64,000 nucleotides of DNA from Imbroritus primus (GTDB taxonomy: Bacteria; Pseudomonadota; Gammaproteobacteria; Burkholderiales; Burkholderiaceae): assembly GCA_000272025.2 (NCBI GenBank), contig AKCV02000025.1, positions 310,001 through 374,000 on the forward strand, in the 5' to 3' direction. Made by a program: the position numbers and the translations under genes. The stretch's first letter is position 1, and each line of letters begins with the position of its first letter. This document shows, piece after piece, positions 1 to 9,176 of this stretch. The notes under the pieces are model-generated. The model saw only the letters and a list, made by a program, of their open reading frames with translations, was not told the origin of the DNA and searched no databases.

Positions 1-583
1 GGTAGCGCATCCGGATGTTGGCGTGAAGAACGTCCAGGAACTGATCCGCAAGGCCAAGTCCGCACCTGGCTCCATCGCCTTCGGTTCAACTGGGACGGCC
101 ACGTCCACTCACCTGTCGGGCGAGCTGTTCGCCAGCATGACGGGTACACAGCTCAACCACGTGCCATACAAGGGCAGCGCTCCTGCACACCAGGATCTAC
201 TGGCTGGCCGTATCGCCATCATGTTCGACAACGGCGCGCTGCAGCACGTCAAGGCTGGCAAGCTGATCCCCCTGGGCGTGACCTCCAGCAAGCGCTTGCC
301 GTGGCTGCCGGACGTTCCGACCGTGGCGGAGCAGGGGCTCGCCGGCTACGAGACAGTGGCGTGGTATGGCGTGTTCGCCCCGGCCACGACGCCGAAGGAG
401 GTGGTCGAGAAGATCGCTGCCGATATCACCTGGGCGATCCGCTCGCCGGAATCCGCGCCCGCGCTGCTTACGATGGGCGCGAACGCAGGCGGCGGCACAC
501 CCGCCGAATTCCGCCAGTACCTGAATGCCGAAAGCAAGCGCTGGGGCAAGCTGGTCAAGGAGCGCGGCATCAAGGTGGATTGA
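1..583 (+). CDS. Bug-family tripartite tricarboxylate transporter receptor, 5' truncated
   Basis: Periplasmic solute-binding protein of the Bug (TctC-like) family, which captures small carboxylates for TTT-type uptake. The open frame enters from the left edge in the second base of the window and continues to a TGA at 581-583, so the signal peptide and N-terminal lobe are missing. Visible family features are the segment ELIRKAKSAPGSIAFGS, the GTATSTHL stretch, HVPYKGSAPA, and the C-terminal ending KLVKERGIKVD. A GTG at 23 is in frame, but the residues before it (HPDVGV) already match the family, so it is not the true start. Betaproteobacteria often carry many Bug genes away from any transporter, and no permease is visible here. 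The ligand cannot be predicted. Confidence 0.85.
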   Translation, partial: VAHPDVGVKNVQELIRKAKSAPGSIAFGSTGTATSTHLSGELFASMTGTQLNHVPYKGSAPAHQDLLAGRIAIMFDNGALQHVKAGKLIPLGVTSSKRLPWLPDVPTVAEQGLAGYETVAWYGVFAPATTPKEVVEKIAADITWAIRSPESAPALLTMGANAGGGTPAEFRQYLNAESKRWGKLVKERGIKVD

Positions 584-630
584 GGCTGCAGTGCTGCGCG
601 GCTTGGTCCGCACGCACCGCAGTGGTGATC

Positions 631-657
631 AAAAAAGCGCAGTCCATCGAACTGCGC
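631..657 (-). terminator. intrinsic terminator downstream of comM
   Basis: On the minus strand a 7-bp perfect stem (637-643 with 651-657, GCGCAGT/ACTGCGC) is followed by six T residues (complement of 631-636). It lies about 145 bases past the comM stop and is correctly oriented for that gene. Confidence 0.7.
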
Positions 658-660
658 GTG

Positions 661-690
661 GACGCCGCCGGCTTTGCCGGCGGCGTTGTC
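661..690 (+). terminator. possible terminator after the Bug gene
   Basis: A 9-bp GC stem (664-672 with 676-684, loop TTT), extended by two further base pairs at 662-663/685-686, is followed by a weak GTTGTCGTTT tract. It is a plausible plus-strand terminator for the Bug gene ending at 583, but the U tract is poor. Confidence 0.4.
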
Positions 691-803
691 GTTTCTGCGG
701 TTGGCATGGGTACGTCTGCCATGCGGGATCTCGCAGGCTCGCGTCGGGGGGGGCTTGTGTCTTTGCGTCCTCGCGCGTCCGCATGGCGCAGGCGCGTGCC
801 GGG

Positions 804-2333
804 CTACCCCGACACGCTGCCGAGCGCACGCCGGTACTGGATCGCTTCCGCGGCGTGCTGCACATGGATCGTAGGACTGGCGGCCAGGTCGGCAATCGTC
901 CGCCCGAGCTTCAGGATGCGGTAATACGCGCGCGCTGACCAGCCCAGGCGCGCCATCGCCTGGCGCAGCATGGTCTCGGCTTCTGGTTCGAGCGGGCAAT
1001 GGCGTGTGAGCGCGGCGCCCTGCAGGTCGACGTTGGCGCAACCCTGGCGGGTCTGCTGCAGCTGTCGTGCCGCGGCGATGCGTGCAGCCATGCTCGCAGT
1101 CGATTCGCCAGGCGGGCCGTCGAGCAGGTCATCATGACGTTGTGCAGGCACTTCGATCTGCACGTCGATGCGATCGAGCAGCGGGCCTGAGATCCTGCTC
1201 TGGTAGCGGCGTACCTGCTCGGGCGTACAGGCGCACGGCCGCAGCGCGTGCCCAAGATACCCGCAGGGACAGGGATTCATCGCGGCCACCAGCTGGAAGC
1301 GTGCCGGGAATTCCGCTTGCCGCGCGGCGCGTGAGATCGTGATGCGTCCCGACTCGATTGGCTCGCGCAGTACTTCAAGGGCGTGCCGGTCGAACTCCGG
1401 CAACTCGTCGAGGAACAGCACGCCATGGTGGGCCAGCGAAATCTCGCCGGGACGCGGTACATTGCCGCCACCGACCAGCGCCACACCCGATGCCGTGTGG
1501 TGTGGCGCACGAAACGGGCGCACGCGCCAGCATGCCGGATCGAAGCCACCTGTGCCAAGGCTGCGGATGGCGGCGGCTTCCAGCGCTTCGTGCTCTTCCA
1601 TGGGGGGCAGCAATGCCGGAAAACGCTGGGCGAGCATCGACTTGCCGCTGCCAGGCGGGCCGACCAGCAGCACCGAATGCTGCCCCGCCGCAGCGACCTC
1701 CATGGCGCGCCGCGCTGGTGCCTGGCCGCGCACATCGGCCATGTCGGGCAGGCTGGCAGCGATGGCGGACGGACATGGCGTGGCAACCGGCAGATGATCT
1801 TCGGGAGCGGCCCGCGCCGTGGCGGAAAGATGTGCGCAGACGGCCAGCAGGGTCGTGGCAGGACGTACATCGACACCGGTCACCAGCGCCGCTTCCGCGG
1901 CATTGCCGGCGGGCAGGATGAAGGAGCGTCCCTCGGCGGCGCGGCGCATCGCCAGGGTCATGGCCAGTGCACCGCGGATTGGCCGCAGGTCGCCGGTCAG
2001 CGAGAGTTCTCCCGCAAATTCATAGGCATCGAGTGCATCCGCTGGCAACTGGCCGCTGGCAGCGAGGATGCCAAGCGCAATAGGCAGGGCGAAGCGGCCG
2101 GACTCCTTGGGCAGGTCGGCCGGCGCGAGATTGACCGTGATGCGGCGGGCAGGGAATTCAAAGCGGCTGTTGAGGATGGCGGCGCGGACCCGGTCACGGC
2201 TCTCGCGCACGCCGGCATCGGGCAGACCCACGATGGTAAAGGCGGGCAGGCCATTGGCGAGATGCACCTCCACCATGACGGGCGGCGCATCGATGCCGGC
2301 CAGCCCCCGGCTGCGCACCAGGGCGAGGCTCAT
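804..2333 (-). CDS. comM: ComM/YifB-family AAA+ ATPase (Mg-chelatase-like)
   Basis: A 509-residue hexameric AAA+ helicase-type protein. In naturally competent bacteria ComM promotes branch migration during integration of transformed DNA; many non-competent species also keep it. The N-terminal Lon-type S5 domain begins MSLALVRSRG and contains IVGLPDAGVRESRDRVR. The Walker A motif GPPGSGKS is at about residues 215-222, the Walker B-like FLDELPEF follows, and then the AMNPCPCGYLGH segment typical of Mg-chelatase subunit I relatives. The length matches the family. The ATG at 2333 was chosen because the S5 domain starts there; upstream in-frame residues are low-complexity and unconserved. ubiK lies 67 bases upstream on the same strand. 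Confidence 0.93.
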   Translation of the reverse strand: MSLALVRSRGLAGIDAPPVMVEVHLANGLPAFTIVGLPDAGVRESRDRVRAAILNSRFEFPARRITVNLAPADLPKESGRFALPIALGILAASGQLPADALDAYEFAGELSLTGDLRPIRGALAMTLAMRRAAEGRSFILPAGNAAEAALVTGVDVRPATTLLAVCAHLSATARAAPEDHLPVATPCPSAIAASLPDMADVRGQAPARRAMEVAAAGQHSVLLVGPPGSGKSMLAQRFPALLPPMEEHEALEAAAIRSLGTGGFDPACWRVRPFRAPHHTASGVALVGGGNVPRPGEISLAHHGVLFLDELPEFDRHALEVLREPIESGRITISRAARQAEFPARFQLVAAMNPCPCGYLGHALRPCACTPEQVRRYQSRISGPLLDRIDVQIEVPAQRHDDLLDGPPGESTASMAARIAAARQLQQTRQGCANVDLQGAALTRHCPLEPEAETMLRQAMARLGWSARAYYRILKLGRTIADLAASPTIHVQHAAEAIQYRRALGSVSG

Positions 2334-2400
2334 GCGCTGGCCGGAACGCGCAGCGGGAATGCCGGCGCAGGGAGGGCCGGAACAGGGCGCATAGGCCGCA

Positions 2401-2670
2401 TCAGGGCGCGTTGCCCGGTGACCCGGGCGTGCTGTATGAGTTCGGGCCCTCGAGTGCGGCGACGCGCGCTTCGAGTTCATCGAGGCGAAGGCGCGCACGG
2501 GCGAGGAGCTGCTGCTGCACGTCGAATTCCTCGCGTGTGACCAGGCCGGATTTCTGGAACATCTGCTGGGTCACGGCCTGAATATTCTTTTCCAGATCCT
2601 TGGCTGGCGAGTTCTTGATGAGTTCACTGACTTTGGACTGCAGCTCGGTGATGAAATCGGTCGGGTTCAT
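2401..2670 (-). CDS. ubiK: ubiquinone biosynthesis accessory factor UbiK (BMFP domain, YqiC)
   Basis: An 89-residue small coiled-coil protein of the BMFP/UbiK family. In Escherichia coli UbiK works with UbiJ as an accessory factor of aerobic ubiquinone synthesis. The sequence starts MNPTDFITELQSKVSELI, has the central VTREEFDVQQQLLARAR segment, and ends in a heptad-rich region (LRLDELEARVAALE). A strong Shine-Dalgarno (AAGGAGTG) precedes the ATG at 2670. It is followed by comM in the same direction, so the two may be cotranscribed. Confidence 0.88.
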   Translation of the reverse strand: MNPTDFITELQSKVSELIKNSPAKDLEKNIQAVTQQMFQKSGLVTREEFDVQQQLLARARLRLDELEARVAALEGPNSYSTPGSPGNAP

Positions 2671-2729
2671 ACAACACTCCTTGGTTTGCACACATGCAGT
2701 GCGCGGCTGCGGCTTGTGGTGAATGTTCG

Positions 2730-2746
2730 TGCTGCATTTTGGTGCG
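2730..2746. promoter_or_regulatory. candidate NtrC binding site upstream of the porin-glnK-amtB operon
   Basis: TGCTGC-N5-GGTGCG matches 9 of 12 positions of the NtrC consensus TGCACC-N5-GGTGCA with correct spacing. It lies about 230 bases upstream of the sigma-54-type promoter at 2975, a normal enhancer distance. A second inverted repeat, GCGCC-N6-GGCGC, is at 2913-2928. The remainder of the 386-base gap 2671-3056 holds no gene that I can see. Confidence 0.4.
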
Positions 2747-2974
2747 ATCACGGAACGGTGCACGGGCGTGGCGCGCGCGACGGCGGTCCGGTGCATCGGC
2801 CTGCCGTCTGCCTGCCATTATCTCCGTTCTCCCGCTCCTGCGTAAGTCGTTGGCCCGGCTTTAACAACAATTGACGCCATTCGGCACGATTTCCCGGAAA
2901 ACCAATGCCGATGCGCCTGTGCTGGCGCCTGTCGGGGACGTTCGGCTGCGCTCCGTCATCCCTCTGGCGGACGC

Positions 2975-2989
2975 TGGCATGACTGTTGC
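2975..2989 (+). promoter_or_regulatory. sigma-54 (RpoN) type -24/-12 promoter
   Basis: TGGCATGACTGTTGC fits the sigma-54 consensus TGGCAC-N5-TTGC, with GG (2976-2977) and GC (2988-2989) separated by exactly ten bases. The predicted start is near 3001, giving a leader of about 55 bases before the outer-membrane protein gene. The nrtA operon has an almost identical element (54537-54551), which supports both calls and indicates nitrogen control. Confidence 0.7.
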
Positions 2990-3056
2990 GATACCTGAGC
3001 AACCGTTTGTTACAACCTGCCCCCATCGCTGCATTTGCCCCATAAAGGAGTCTCGA

Positions 3057-3815
3057 ATGAAAAAGCTGGCCGCCACGATTGGTTTCACGGCGCTCGTCGC
3101 TACGGGTCTTCCTGCCTTTGCGCAATCCGCGCCGGCACCGGAGTCGCCGCATACCTTCTCGGCCAATGTCACGCTGGCCTCTGAATACCGTTTCCGCGGG
3201 ATCATGCAAACCAACCGCAAGCCCGCCCTGCAGGGTGGCTTCGATTACGCGCATGCCAGCGGCTTCTATATCGGTAACTGGAACTCGACCATCAGCTGGC
3301 TCTCGGATGGCAACTCGGACATCTCGAGCGCGCTCGAAATGGATTTCTATGCGGGCTACAAGGGGCAGATCGCCGACAACGTGAGCTATGACGTGGGGGT
3401 ATTGCAGTACTACTACCCGGGCAGCTATCCGGCCGGCTTCAACAAGGCGGATACCACCGAGCTGTATGCCTCGGTGGGCTACGGTCCGGTTGCGCTGAAG
3501 TATTCGCATGCGGTGACCGATACCTTTGGTTTCAACGATAGCCGCAACAGCTACTACGTGGAGCTGAACGGCAACTTCGATACCGGCTTCTGGGGACTCA
3601 CCGTGAACACGCATGTTGGTTACCAGAAGATCAAGAACGTCACGGATGCGTCCTACACCGACTGGAAGATCGGCCTCACCAAGGATCTTGGCGCCGGCTT
3701 CTCGGGTGCGCTGGCGTATGTCGACACGAATGCCAAGAAAGCGGTCTACACCAATGCGTTCGGCCGCTACACCGGCAAGGCGGCCGTGGTCGCCACTTTG
3801 ACCAAAACGTTCTGA
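3057..3815 (+). CDS. TorF-family putative outer-membrane porin (TIGR02001-type)
   Basis: A 252-residue outer-membrane beta-barrel protein. It has a clear signal peptide (MKKLAATIGFTALVATGLPAFAQ, residues 1-23) and the family opening of conserved-hypothetical TIGR02001 proteins: FSANVTLASEYRFRGIMQTNRKPALQGGFDY, given here only by its key residues SEYRFRG and ALQGGFDY. Alternating aromatic strands end in a C-terminal VATLTKTF barrel signature with terminal Phe. It is first in an operon with glnK (52-base gap) and amtB, behind a sigma-54 promoter. It may provide outer-membrane passage of nitrogen compounds under starvation; that role is inferred from context. The ATG has a good Shine-Dalgarno (AAAGGAG). 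Confidence 0.85.
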   Translation: MKKLAATIGFTALVATGLPAFAQSAPAPESPHTFSANVTLASEYRFRGIMQTNRKPALQGGFDYAHASGFYIGNWNSTISWLSDGNSDISSALEMDFYAGYKGQIADNVSYDVGVLQYYYPGSYPAGFNKADTTELYASVGYGPVALKYSHAVTDTFGFNDSRNSYYVELNGNFDTGFWGLTVNTHVGYQKIKNVTDASYTDWKIGLTKDLGAGFSGALAYVDTNAKKAVYTNAFGRYTGKAAVVATLTKTF

Positions 3816-3831
3816 CATTGAGCAGGCATGA

Positions 3832-4206
<375 letters not shown>

Positions 4207-4237
4207 TCCCCACGACCAGCGACAACGAGAGGTCAAT

Positions 4238-5650
4238 ATGAAATTCTGGTTCAAACGCATGCTGACGGCATGCATGCTGACACTGACGGTTGGTATGGCC
4301 GGCCTGTCACTGAGCGCGGCCGCGCAGACGCCGGCCGAGGCGTCCGCTCCGGTGGCGGTCGAGGCCGCCGCATCGGCGGCCGCAACCGCTCCTGCAGCTG
4401 CAGCTCCCGAGGTAACGGCCACGGTCAACAAGGGCGACGTGGCGTGGATGCTGACTTCCACGATGCTTGTCATCCTGATGGTCGTGCCGGGCCTGGCACT
4501 GTTCTACGGCGGCCTGGCGCGCTCAAAGAACATGCTGTCGGTGCTGATGCAGGTGATGGTGGTGTTCTCGCTGATCGTCGTGCTGTGGGCGGTGTATGGC
4601 TACAGTCTGGCGTTCGCGGGCGGCAATGCCTTCATCGGGACGTTCGACAAACTATTCCTGTCGGGCGTTACGCTGCAGACGCTGGCCGATACCTTCTCGC
4701 CCGATGCCAAGCTGCCGGAGCTCGTATTCGTCGCCTTCCAGTCGACCTTCGCGGGCATCACCTGCGCGCTGATCGTCGGCGCGTTCGCGGAGCGCATCAA
4801 GTTCTCGGCCGTGCTGCTGTTCGTCGTGCTGTGGTTCACCTTCTCCTATCTGCCGGTGGCGCATATGGTGTGGAGCAGCACTGGCTACCTGTTCGGCCAC
4901 GGCGCGCTCGACTTCGCTGGCGGCACGGTGGTGCACATCAACGCAGGTGTCGCGGGTCTGGTGGGCGCATATGTGGTCGGCAAGCGGATCGGCTATGGCC
5001 GCGAGTCGATGGCGCCGCACAGCCTCACGCTGACCATGGTAGGTGCCTCGCTGCTGTGGGTGGGCTGGTTCGGCTTCAATGGCGGCTCGGCGCTTGAAGC
5101 CAACGCGACCGCAGCTCTGGCCTTCATCAATACCATCATGGCGACCGCTACCGCAGTGCTGTCGTGGATCGCGGCGGAAGCCGTGCTGAAAGGCAAGGCC
5201 TCGATGCTGGGCGCTGCTTCGGGTGCCGTGGCCGGCCTCGTGGCGATTACCCCGGCGGCTGGCACGGTAGGTGTGATGGGCTCGATCGCGCTGGGCCTCA
5301 TCGCGGGGCCGGTGTGCCTGTGGGGCGTCACCGGCCTGAAGAAGATGCTCAATGTCGATGATTCGTTCGATGTGTTCGGTGTCCACGGTGTCGGCGGTAT
5401 CGTCGGTGCGATCCTGACGGGTGTGTTCACCGCGCCATCGCTCGGTGGCACGGGCGCGGCCGATTTCTCGATCGCCAGTCAGGTCGTGACGCAGGCACTT
5501 GGCGTCGGCATCACCATCATCTGGTCGGGCGTAGTGTCGTTCATCGCCTTCATGCTGATCAAGACGCTGGTCGGTCTGCGCGTCCCTGAGGATGCCGAGC
5601 GCGAAGGTCTCGATATCGCATCGCATGGCGAGTCCGCGTACCACATGTAA
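4238..5650 (+). CDS. amtB: ammonium transporter AmtB
   Basis: A 470-residue inner-membrane ammonium channel. After an N-terminal signal peptide (MKFWFKRMLTACMLTLTVG) and an Ala/Pro-rich linker, eleven hydrophobic segments begin near residue 70. Family signatures are VPGLALFYGGLARSKN, the DFAGGTVVHINAG segment containing a pore histidine, and DVFGVHGVGGIVGAILTG containing the second. It is the last gene of the sigma-54-driven porin-glnK-amtB operon, and an intrinsic terminator follows at 5690. The signal-peptide-like extension is common in proteobacterial AmtB. Confidence 0.95.
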   Translation: MKFWFKRMLTACMLTLTVGMAGLSLSAAAQTPAEASAPVAVEAAASAAATAPAAAAPEVTATVNKGDVAWMLTSTMLVILMVVPGLALFYGGLARSKNMLSVLMQVMVVFSLIVVLWAVYGYSLAFAGGNAFIGTFDKLFLSGVTLQTLADTFSPDAKLPELVFVAFQSTFAGITCALIVGAFAERIKFSAVLLFVVLWFTFSYLPVAHMVWSSTGYLFGHGALDFAGGTVVHINAGVAGLVGAYVVGKRIGYGRESMAPHSLTLTMVGASLLWVGWFGFNGGSALEANATAALAFINTIMATATAVLSWIAAEAVLKGKASMLGAASGAVAGLVAITPAAGTVGVMGSIALGLIAGPVCLWGVTGLKKMLNVDDSFDVFGVHGVGGIVGAILTGVFTAPSLGGTGAADFSIASQVVTQALGVGITIIWSGVVSFIAFMLIKTLVGLRVPEDAEREGLDIASHGESAYHM

Positions 5651-5689
5651 GTCACTGCAGTCAGTCAACTGAAGCGTTCAGGAGCATTG

Positions 5690-5722
5690 GCAGCGAACCG
5701 CAGGGTTCGCTGCTTTTTTTTT
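5690..5722 (+). terminator. intrinsic terminator of the glnK-amtB operon
   Basis: A 10-bp perfect stem (5690-5699 with 5704-5713, GCAGCGAACC/GGTTCGCTGC), loop GCAG, is followed by nine T residues. Confidence 0.92.
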
Positions 5723-5891
5723 AGGGATCAAGTTTGCTTGATATCTGATCTAAAAAAACTTCAGTGGCTTTTTAAGTGGGGATTGAGTAACTTTCATCTG
5801 GGCAGTTTGTTGATCTCCTCCTGTACGCCTTGACGACTGGGGCGCCACAGACAGATCATTCCAAAGCGCGGCGTTGTCCGCGCTTTTTTTT
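5723..5891 (+). ncRNA. possible small RNA ending in a second intrinsic terminator
   Basis: No credible protein frame is present. The stretch begins with a small perfect hairpin (5727-5732/5737-5742) and ends in a strong terminator: a 9-bp stem (5863-5871/5878-5886, AAAGCGCGG/CCGCGCTTT) running into T8. Because a full terminator already closes amtB at 5690-5722, the second one implies a separate short transcript, or read-through protection. I found no convincing promoter. The rest of the 713-base gap to gshA (5892-6363) contains two more hairpins (5892-5907 and 5940-5960), a pyrimidine-rich tract near 5980-6040, and a -10-like TACAAT at 6323-6328 that may serve gshA. Confidence 0.35.
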
Positions 5892-6363
5892 GCCCGGTTT
5901 GCCGGGCGTACTCAGTACCCTTGCCCCCGCACGCGATGCGCACAACGCCACACGTTGTGCGGCCCCCGGATGTTGCTGCTTCTATTGTTCGCTTCCTTCC
6001 TGCCATTTTTCCCCTCTTCCTCGCTTCTATTTCCAGCCTTCCGGTTGTTGTCATCGCTCTAAAAAGATGACGGCTCCCTTGGTGGCGCGATAACCTTCTG
6101 TTCAAGAGGGATATTCATGTCCTTGTCGCCATGACCGGGCCGTCGCCATTCATGCGCATGTTCAGGTGGCCGGCCGAGCGGGTGCCCCGGGTCGGCCGAT
6201 TTTCCCCGGTGCGGCGGGGGCCTATGCTTTTTTTGCGGGAAGCCTCTTGTGATCGCCGCCCGCAGCACGATATGCCCAGCCAGGCCTTCAGCGGCCCGCC
6301 TGCACGGTATTGGCTGTTCCTCTACAATCGTGGCAGGCGATAAATCCAATCAATAGGAAAGCT

Positions 6364-7659
6364 ATGGTTCCGCACCTGATCACCGCGCTCAACGGCCCTC
6401 TGCTCGAGCTCGAACAGAAAATCCTCGACGCAACCCCCGCCATCGAGCGCTGGTTCCGTCTGGAGTGGCAGGAGCATACGCCGCCGTTCTATTGCTCGGT
6501 CGATCTGCGCAATGCCGGCTTCAAGCTGGCGCCGGTCGATACCAACCTGTTTCCCGGCGGTTTCAACAACCTTGCGCCGGAAATGCTGCCGCTGGCCGTG
6601 CAGGCCGCCATGGCTGCCATCGAGAAGATCTGTCCCGATGCCAAGAACCTTCTGCTGATTCCCGAGCGTCATACCCGCAACACCTTCTATCTGCAGAATA
6701 TCGCCCGGCTTGCGCTGATCATGCGGCAGGCGGGCCTGCATGTGCGCCTCGGCTCGCTGTCCGAGGATATCAAGGAGCCGACCCCCATCGAATTGCCGGA
6801 TGGCCAGGTGCTGGTGGTGGAGCCGCTCGAACGGCTCGGCGCGAAAGGGCGCCGCCTCGGCCTCAAGGACTTCGACCCCTGTTCGATCCTGCTCAACAAC
6901 GACCTTTCCGCCGGCGTGCCGCCGATTCTGGAGAATGTGCACGAGCAGTATCTCCTGCCGCCACTGCATGCCGGCTGGTCGGTGCGGCGCAAGAGCCAGC
7001 ACTTTGCCGCGTATGACGAGGTTGCCAAGAAGTTTGCCAAGCTGATCGACATCGATCCGTGGATGATCAATCCGTATTTCACGAGCGTGTCCGGCGTCAA
7101 TTTCCACGAACGCATCGGCGAAGAAGAGCTCGCGCATGCCGTCGAGGCGCAGCTCAAGAAGATCGCCAAGAAGTACCGCGAGTACGGCATCAAGGAAACG
7201 CCGTACGTGGTGGTCAAGGCCGACGCCGGTACCTACGGCATGGGCATCATGACGGTGCGCGATCCGGCCGAGATGAAGGGGCTCAACCGCAAGGAGCGGA
7301 ACAAGATGAGCGTCGGCAAGGAAGGCCTGGAGGTGAGCGACGTCATCATCCAGGAAGGCGTGCATACGTTCGAGAAGATCAACGAGGCCGTGGCCGAGCC
7401 GGTGGTCTACATGATCGACCGCTACGTGGTCGGCGGTTTCTATCGCGTGCATACCGGGCGCGCCAACGACGAGAACCTGAACGCGCCGGGCATGCATTTC
7501 GTGCCGTTGGCCTTCGAGCCGAACGGCATTCCGGACAGCCATGCCAAGCCGGGCGCGGCGGTGCCGAACCGCTTCTACATGTACGGCGTGGTAGCGCGGC
7601 TGGCCTTGCTGGCGGCGTCGCTGGAGCTGGAGAAGACCGATCCCAACCCGCTGATCTGA
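6364..7659 (+). CDS. gshA: glutamate-cysteine ligase (TIGR02049-type, Acidithiobacillus/betaproteobacterial family)
   Basis: A 431-residue ATP-dependent ligase making gamma-glutamylcysteine, the first step of glutathione synthesis. It belongs to the GshA family typified by Acidithiobacillus ferrooxidans, distinct from the Escherichia coli enzyme. Recognisable segments are FYCSVDLRNAGFKLAPVDTNLFPGGFNNL (key residues SVDLRN and DTNLFPGGFNN), IPERHTRNTFY, KADAGTYGMGIMTV and MIDRYVVGGFYRVHTGR. The ATG at 6364 follows a GGAAA Shine-Dalgarno. gshB follows 27 bases later, completing the pathway in one operon. Confidence 0.92.
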   Translation: MVPHLITALNGPLLELEQKILDATPAIERWFRLEWQEHTPPFYCSVDLRNAGFKLAPVDTNLFPGGFNNLAPEMLPLAVQAAMAAIEKICPDAKNLLLIPERHTRNTFYLQNIARLALIMRQAGLHVRLGSLSEDIKEPTPIELPDGQVLVVEPLERLGAKGRRLGLKDFDPCSILLNNDLSAGVPPILENVHEQYLLPPLHAGWSVRRKSQHFAAYDEVAKKFAKLIDIDPWMINPYFTSVSGVNFHERIGEEELAHAVEAQLKKIAKKYREYGIKETPYVVVKADAGTYGMGIMTVRDPAEMKGLNRKERNKMSVGKEGLEVSDVIIQEGVHTFEKINEAVAEPVVYMIDRYVVGGFYRVHTGRANDENLNAPGMHFVPLAFEPNGIPDSHAKPGAAVPNRFYMYGVVARLALLAASLELEKTDPNPLI

Positions 7660-7686
7660 CGCCCTTCCATCTGCCCGGAGACCCTC

Positions 7687-8628
7687 ATGCGCATCCTCTT
7701 CATTACCGATCCGCTGGAGACATTCACCGTCTACAAGGATTCGACCTACGCGATGATGGTCGAGGCAGTGGGGCGCGGGCATACGCTGTTCGTCTGCCAG
7801 CCGTGGCATCTGTCGATGACCGGGCACGCGGTCGAGGCAACGGTGCAGCCGCTGGAGCTGACGGGTGACGACCACGACTGGTACCGCGCTGGCGAGGCTG
7901 CGCTCAAGCCGCTGACGGGCTTTGACGCGGTGCTGATGCGCAAGGATCCGCCTTTCGACATGGAGTATGTCACCAGCACCTGGCTGCTCGAGGTGGCGGA
8001 GCGCCAGGGCGTCCGCGTCTTCAACAAGCCGCAGGCGATTCGCGATCATTCCGAGAAGCTGGCGATCGCCCAGTTCTCCCAGTTCACGGTGCCGACCCTG
8101 GTCACCCGCGATGCCGGCCGCATCCGCCGTTTCCATGCGGAGCAGGGCGACATCATCATCAAGCCGCTCGATGGCATGGGCGGCATGGGCGTGTTCCGCA
8201 TCGGTCCCGATGGCATGAACCTCGGCTCCGTGATCGAGACGCTCGGCCATAACGGCGCGCGTTCGCTGATGGCACAGCAGTACATCCCCGCGATCCGCGA
8301 CGGCGACAAGCGCATTCTCCTGATCGGCGGCGCGCCGGTGCCGTACGCCCTGGCACGCGTGCCGCTAGCCGGTGAAGTGCGCGGCAACCTGGCAGCGGGG
8401 GGCACGGGGCGCGCCCAGCCGCTGTCGGAGCGCGATGCGCAGATTGCCCAGGCACTTGCGCCGGTGCTCTGGCAGCGCGGCCTGCTGCTGGTCGGCCTGG
8501 ATGTCATCGGCGACTACCTGACCGAAGTCAATGTGACCAGTCCGACATGTTTTCGCGAGATCACCGCGCAAACCGGCTTCAATGTCGCCGGCATGTTCAT
8601 CGACGCGCTGGAGCATGCCGTGGCCTGA
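7687..8628 (+). CDS. gshB: glutathione synthetase
   Basis: A 313-residue ATP-grasp enzyme that joins gamma-glutamylcysteine and glycine to form glutathione in the cytosol. It has the N-terminal MRILFITDPLE fold, DAVLMRKDPPFDMEY, the ATP-grasp loop IIKPLDGMGGMGVFRI, RDGDKRILLIGG, and the metal-binding C-terminal DVIGDYLTEVNVTSPTC. Length matches the family. A GGAG Shine-Dalgarno lies just before the ATG. It is the second gene of the gshAB operon. Confidence 0.96.
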   Translation: MRILFITDPLETFTVYKDSTYAMMVEAVGRGHTLFVCQPWHLSMTGHAVEATVQPLELTGDDHDWYRAGEAALKPLTGFDAVLMRKDPPFDMEYVTSTWLLEVAERQGVRVFNKPQAIRDHSEKLAIAQFSQFTVPTLVTRDAGRIRRFHAEQGDIIIKPLDGMGGMGVFRIGPDGMNLGSVIETLGHNGARSLMAQQYIPAIRDGDKRILLIGGAPVPYALARVPLAGEVRGNLAAGGTGRAQPLSERDAQIAQALAPVLWQRGLLLVGLDVIGDYLTEVNVTSPTCFREITAQTGFNVAGMFIDALEHAVA

Positions 8629-8664
8629 CGCACTGGGCAGGGCCGGACTGCCAGGGCCGTGCGA

Positions 8665-8695
8665 TTGGCGCGGCGGAAATGCGGCCTGCTACAAT
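8665..8695 (+). promoter_or_regulatory. candidate sigma-70 promoter of the PTS operon
   Basis: TTGGCG (8665-8670) and TACAAT (8690-8695) are separated by 19 bases, slightly long. The promoter lies 25 bases before the EIIA start and after the gshB stop. Confidence 0.4.
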
Positions 8696-8720
8696 CGCTG
8701 CATTCCCTCGGAACACTGAC

Positions 8721-9176
8721 ATGGCCGGCATCCTGATCATCGCCCACGCTCCACTGGCGTCTGCCCTGCGCGATTGCGCCACCCATGTCTATTGCGGCGC
8801 CCCGCAGCGCCTCGAAGCCATCGATGTCCTGCCGGACGCCGAGCCGGCCGCCGTCCTCGAAGCCGGCCGCCGTGCCCTCGAAGTCGTCGGTGGCGATGAT
8901 GGCGTATTGATCCTTACTGATATCTTTGGCGCCACCCCGGCCAACATCGCAGCACGCCTTGCCGATCCCGGACGTGTACGGGTCCTCGCGGGTGTCAACC
9001 TGCCGATGCTGGTGCGTGCCATCTGCTATCGTGCCGAGAAGCTTGACCAGCTTGCTGCCAAGGCGCTCGCCGGCGGCGCGCAGGGTGTGCTGCAGATCGG
9101 CTCGACCACCGTACAAAACCAAACCACCAACCACCCGGACAACCATGCTGCAGAAGGACATTCCCATCATCAATAA
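8721..9176 (+). CDS. PTS EIIA component, mannose/fructose type (ManX-like)
   Basis: A 151-residue cytosolic phosphocarrier. The N-terminal LIIAHAPLASAL places the phosphorylated histidine at residue 9, and LILTDIFGATPANIAARL is the family core. In betaproteobacteria this EIIA, HPr and EI form an incomplete PTS without sugar-specific EIIB/EIIC and act in regulation rather than uptake. The same applies here: no permease is present. The reading frame overlaps ptsH by 32 bases, which suggests translational coupling. Confidence 0.9.
   Translation: MAGILIIAHAPLASALRDCATHVYCGAPQRLEAIDVLPDAEPAAVLEAGRRALEVVGGDDGVLILTDIFGATPANIAARLADPGRVRVLAGVNLPMLVRAICYRAEKLDQLAAKALAGGAQGVLQIGSTTVQNQTTNHPDNHAAEGHSHHQ

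Noticed and set aside
6322-8250. A 642-codon open frame antisense to gshA and gshB
   Set aside because: It is the antisense of two well-recognised enzymes; long antisense frames are normal in high-GC DNA, and its translation is His/Arg/Asp-rich with no domain.
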